Below, piece by piece: positions 62,380 to 64,000 of a DNA stretch of 64,000 bases. The stretch lies in assembly GCF_020379485.1 (NCBI RefSeq), contig NW_026014709.1:35415-99414 (forward strand). The letters run 5' to 3'. The translations under genes were made by a program, and so were the position numbers. A model generated the notes under the pieces. That model was not told the origin of the DNA. It worked only from the letters and a program-made list of their open reading frames with translations, and searched no databases. Source of the DNA: Brassica napus. Taxonomy: Eukaryota > Streptophyta > Magnoliopsida > Brassicales > Brassicaceae. How positions within the stretch are numbered: the first letter of the stretch is position 1; each line of letters starts with the position of its first letter.

Positions 62380-63583
62380 TCAAATCTTGAAACTCCACTT
62401 CATCAGGTCTGAATACTACTTGACAATCAAGATCAATGGTAGCTTTCTTCACAGATAATAGATTTGAAGTGAACTGAGGCATGTAGAAGGCAGCCGTGTC
62501 CTTTTCAAACAGTTTTAGCTTTCCCACTCCTTCTATTGGGATCATGGCACCATTAGCTATCATAACACTCCCTGTTGCAGCCTTGATCTCACTTATAAGC
62601 CTCCTATCACTGATCATATGATGACTTGCTCCAGAATCAATCACAATGGGTTTAGAAGCTCCGGATTGTGTAGCATGCTTCCTGCTTGCTGCTAAGGCTT
62701 GTACTTGCTCCATGAACACTCTCCATTCCTTCCTGGTGATGCGATCATCAGCTCCACTCCCTTTCTCCTGCTCTTTTAACACCCCACTGTCTTCTACTGA
62801 TTCCCCAATGTAGGCTGAGTAAGAACACTCTCCCACAACTCTCTTCCTACCCTTTCCTATGTTGATAGAAGCTTTGGATAGCATTCTGCACCTTCTCTTC
62901 TTCCGGAAGCCCTCACTCCTACTCCCGGTTAGCCTCCATGAGCTCTCACTCCTACTCATGGTTAGCTTATGGAAGCTCTCACTCCTACTCCCAGTTGGCT
63001 TCCATGAGCTCTCACTCCTACTCATGGTTAGCCTCTCATCATCTCTCATTATCTCATACGCCCTTCTTATAAGCACACAGACCTCTTCCATTTCCGGAAG
63101 CTGTTCCCCTCTTAGAACCATCTCCACCAGCCACCCATATGATGACTCCATGCTCGCCAAGAGCTTCAAGACTGTCGCTTGCTCTTGTGTAGTATCCCCA
63201 TCCACATGGGATCTCAACCCTTGTAGCTCAACCCACAAATGTTGTAGCTTCCTCACATGGTTATTAAACCCTTCTCTTCCTGGTTTAACTTCACTAATCA
63301 CCTTCTTGACTTCATACACTCCCCTAAGACTGATCTTGTTCTCATAAACATCTTCAATCTTCTCAAGCAGTGTACTTTCTTCAAGACTAAAGCAATCTCC
63401 ACTTGTTTCTCTTGCTGTCTGATCTTTCTCAGCAGCTTTACCCTTCAAAGACTCTTCCTTCTCATGGTTTCTCCAAACTCCACACCTTTTCAGAGTTGTT
63501 TTCATTTGTGAGAACCACCCCCACTCATTCCCTCTCTCTTTCTTCTCTTCACGCCTTGTTGTACCAGATTGAAGCAGCTCCAT
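62379..63583 (-). pseudogene. M Gag and protease, with Arg-Ser repeats in place of a zinc knuckle
   Basis: Starts MELLQSGTTRREEKKERGNE. It has the capsid-like region (EVKKVISEVKPGREGFNNHV, LRGEQLPEMEEVCVLIRRAY). Then come four alternating repeats of about 11-12 residues (MSRSESSW and TGSRSESF types) and a basic end (KKRRCRMLSK). No CX2CX4HX4C motif is present. Protease IVIDSGASHHMISD follows. The frame is lost after EVEFQDLK by the single-base deletion. In other families this position holds the RNA-binding knuckle, so the Arg/Ser block may bind RNA instead; that is inference. Confidence 0.88.
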
Positions 63584-63840
63584 TTTCTTTAGCCTAGATC
63601 TTCCCTCAAATGCTTCTAATCTCTCACGCCAAGCTTAACCACAAGCTAGACACCTCTTCTGACCTTGTCAAACACCTAAAGGGACTCCCTTGAAGCTGAC
63701 TCTCCAAAAGAAACACCAACAGACACAAACTTGACTTTTAAAGGATCTAGCTCTTGAAAAAAAACTCAATCGAACTCTCAAGAACACTCAAGAACACTCA
63801 AGAACATTTGGAAAAACGAAATCACTCTCTCCCTTTAAGC

Positions 63841-63858
63841 AACCTGGCTCTGATACCA
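63841..63858 (-). other. M primer-binding site
   Basis: Complement of TGGTATCAGAGCCAGGTT, next to the 5' LTR. Confidence 0.95.
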
Positions 63859-64000
63859 TATTAAATTTTGTGATTTAAAGAGTGATTAAGTTAATAATCT
63901 GAATTAAAGAGATTGGAGATTAAGAACAAGAGAGAGAGAGACTCAAAACTCCATTATTGATTCAGATGAGAGATTACAAGCTATAAAGAGATTACAATCA
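63859..64000 (-). repeat. M 5' LTR, partial
   Basis: 142 bp of the LTR before the window ends. It matches 58712 onward with several small differences, so M is older than N or A. Confidence 0.92.

Larger units (their letters stand above)
58712..64000 (-). mobile_element. Element M: Copia element inserted in O RT, running off the right edge
   Basis: Minus strand: 3' LTR 58712-59135, polypurine tract 59136-59150, pol 59283-62379, gag-protease 62379-63583, PBS 63841-63858, 5' LTR from 63859. The expected target duplication TGTGG is seen on the left only. Its LTR resembles that of I. One base is missing between protease and integrase. Confidence 0.93.

Overview
The window reads as plant (flowering-plant) repeat DNA: a dense nest of Ty1/Copia LTR retrotransposons and non-autonomous relatives. 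No host gene, rRNA or tRNA was recognised. Plant origin is inferred from 18-nt primer-binding sites complementary to the 3' end of plant initiator tRNA-Met, from the Copia order gag-protease-integrase-RT-RNase H in single intronless reading frames, and from TATA/AATAAA signals inside the LTRs. The species cannot be named from this sequence.

Elements are labelled A-Q here. Left half (1-25194): Copia element B lies on the minus strand and runs off the left edge. It was broken by A (416-4797, a Copia copy with an internal deletion), by C (5688-17834, non-coding, itself carrying D at 6024-12154 inside its 5' LTR) and by E (19710-24196, non-coding, partly tandem). B is itself inserted in the gag of plus-strand element H, whose pieces are 25195-25209, 29461-30387 and 36420-36563. 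H also received G (25210-29460, non-coding, minus), I (30388-36419, Copia, with solo LTR K inside) and J (36564-48723, Copia). J was entered by N (38225-44390), the only complete Copia with one uninterrupted 1519-residue gag-pol and LTRs that read as identical.

Right part: after J come a 225-bp A-type LTR piece (48724-48948), the 3' end of an N-like element P (48949-50006), a mosaic LTR piece Q (50007-50340) and element L (50364-52423). L is cut by O (52424-58711, J family). O carries the inverted-repeat insertion F (56023-57960) and is cut inside the codons of its RT catalytic motif by minus-strand element M (58712 to beyond 64000).

Five-base target duplications match for A, C, D, G, I, K, N and F, which fixes the nesting order. 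The autonomous copies could supply Gag, integrase and RT in trans. The non-coding elements C, D, E and G share with them the PBS, the polypurine tract and a two-hairpin module just before the tract. The most interesting signals are that module, the foldback element F whose two ends both lie just after internal polypurine tracts of E, a tandem multi-hairpin domain in C and D, a predicted intron conserved in C, D, E and G, and Gag proteins without a zinc knuckle (one has Arg-Ser repeats instead).
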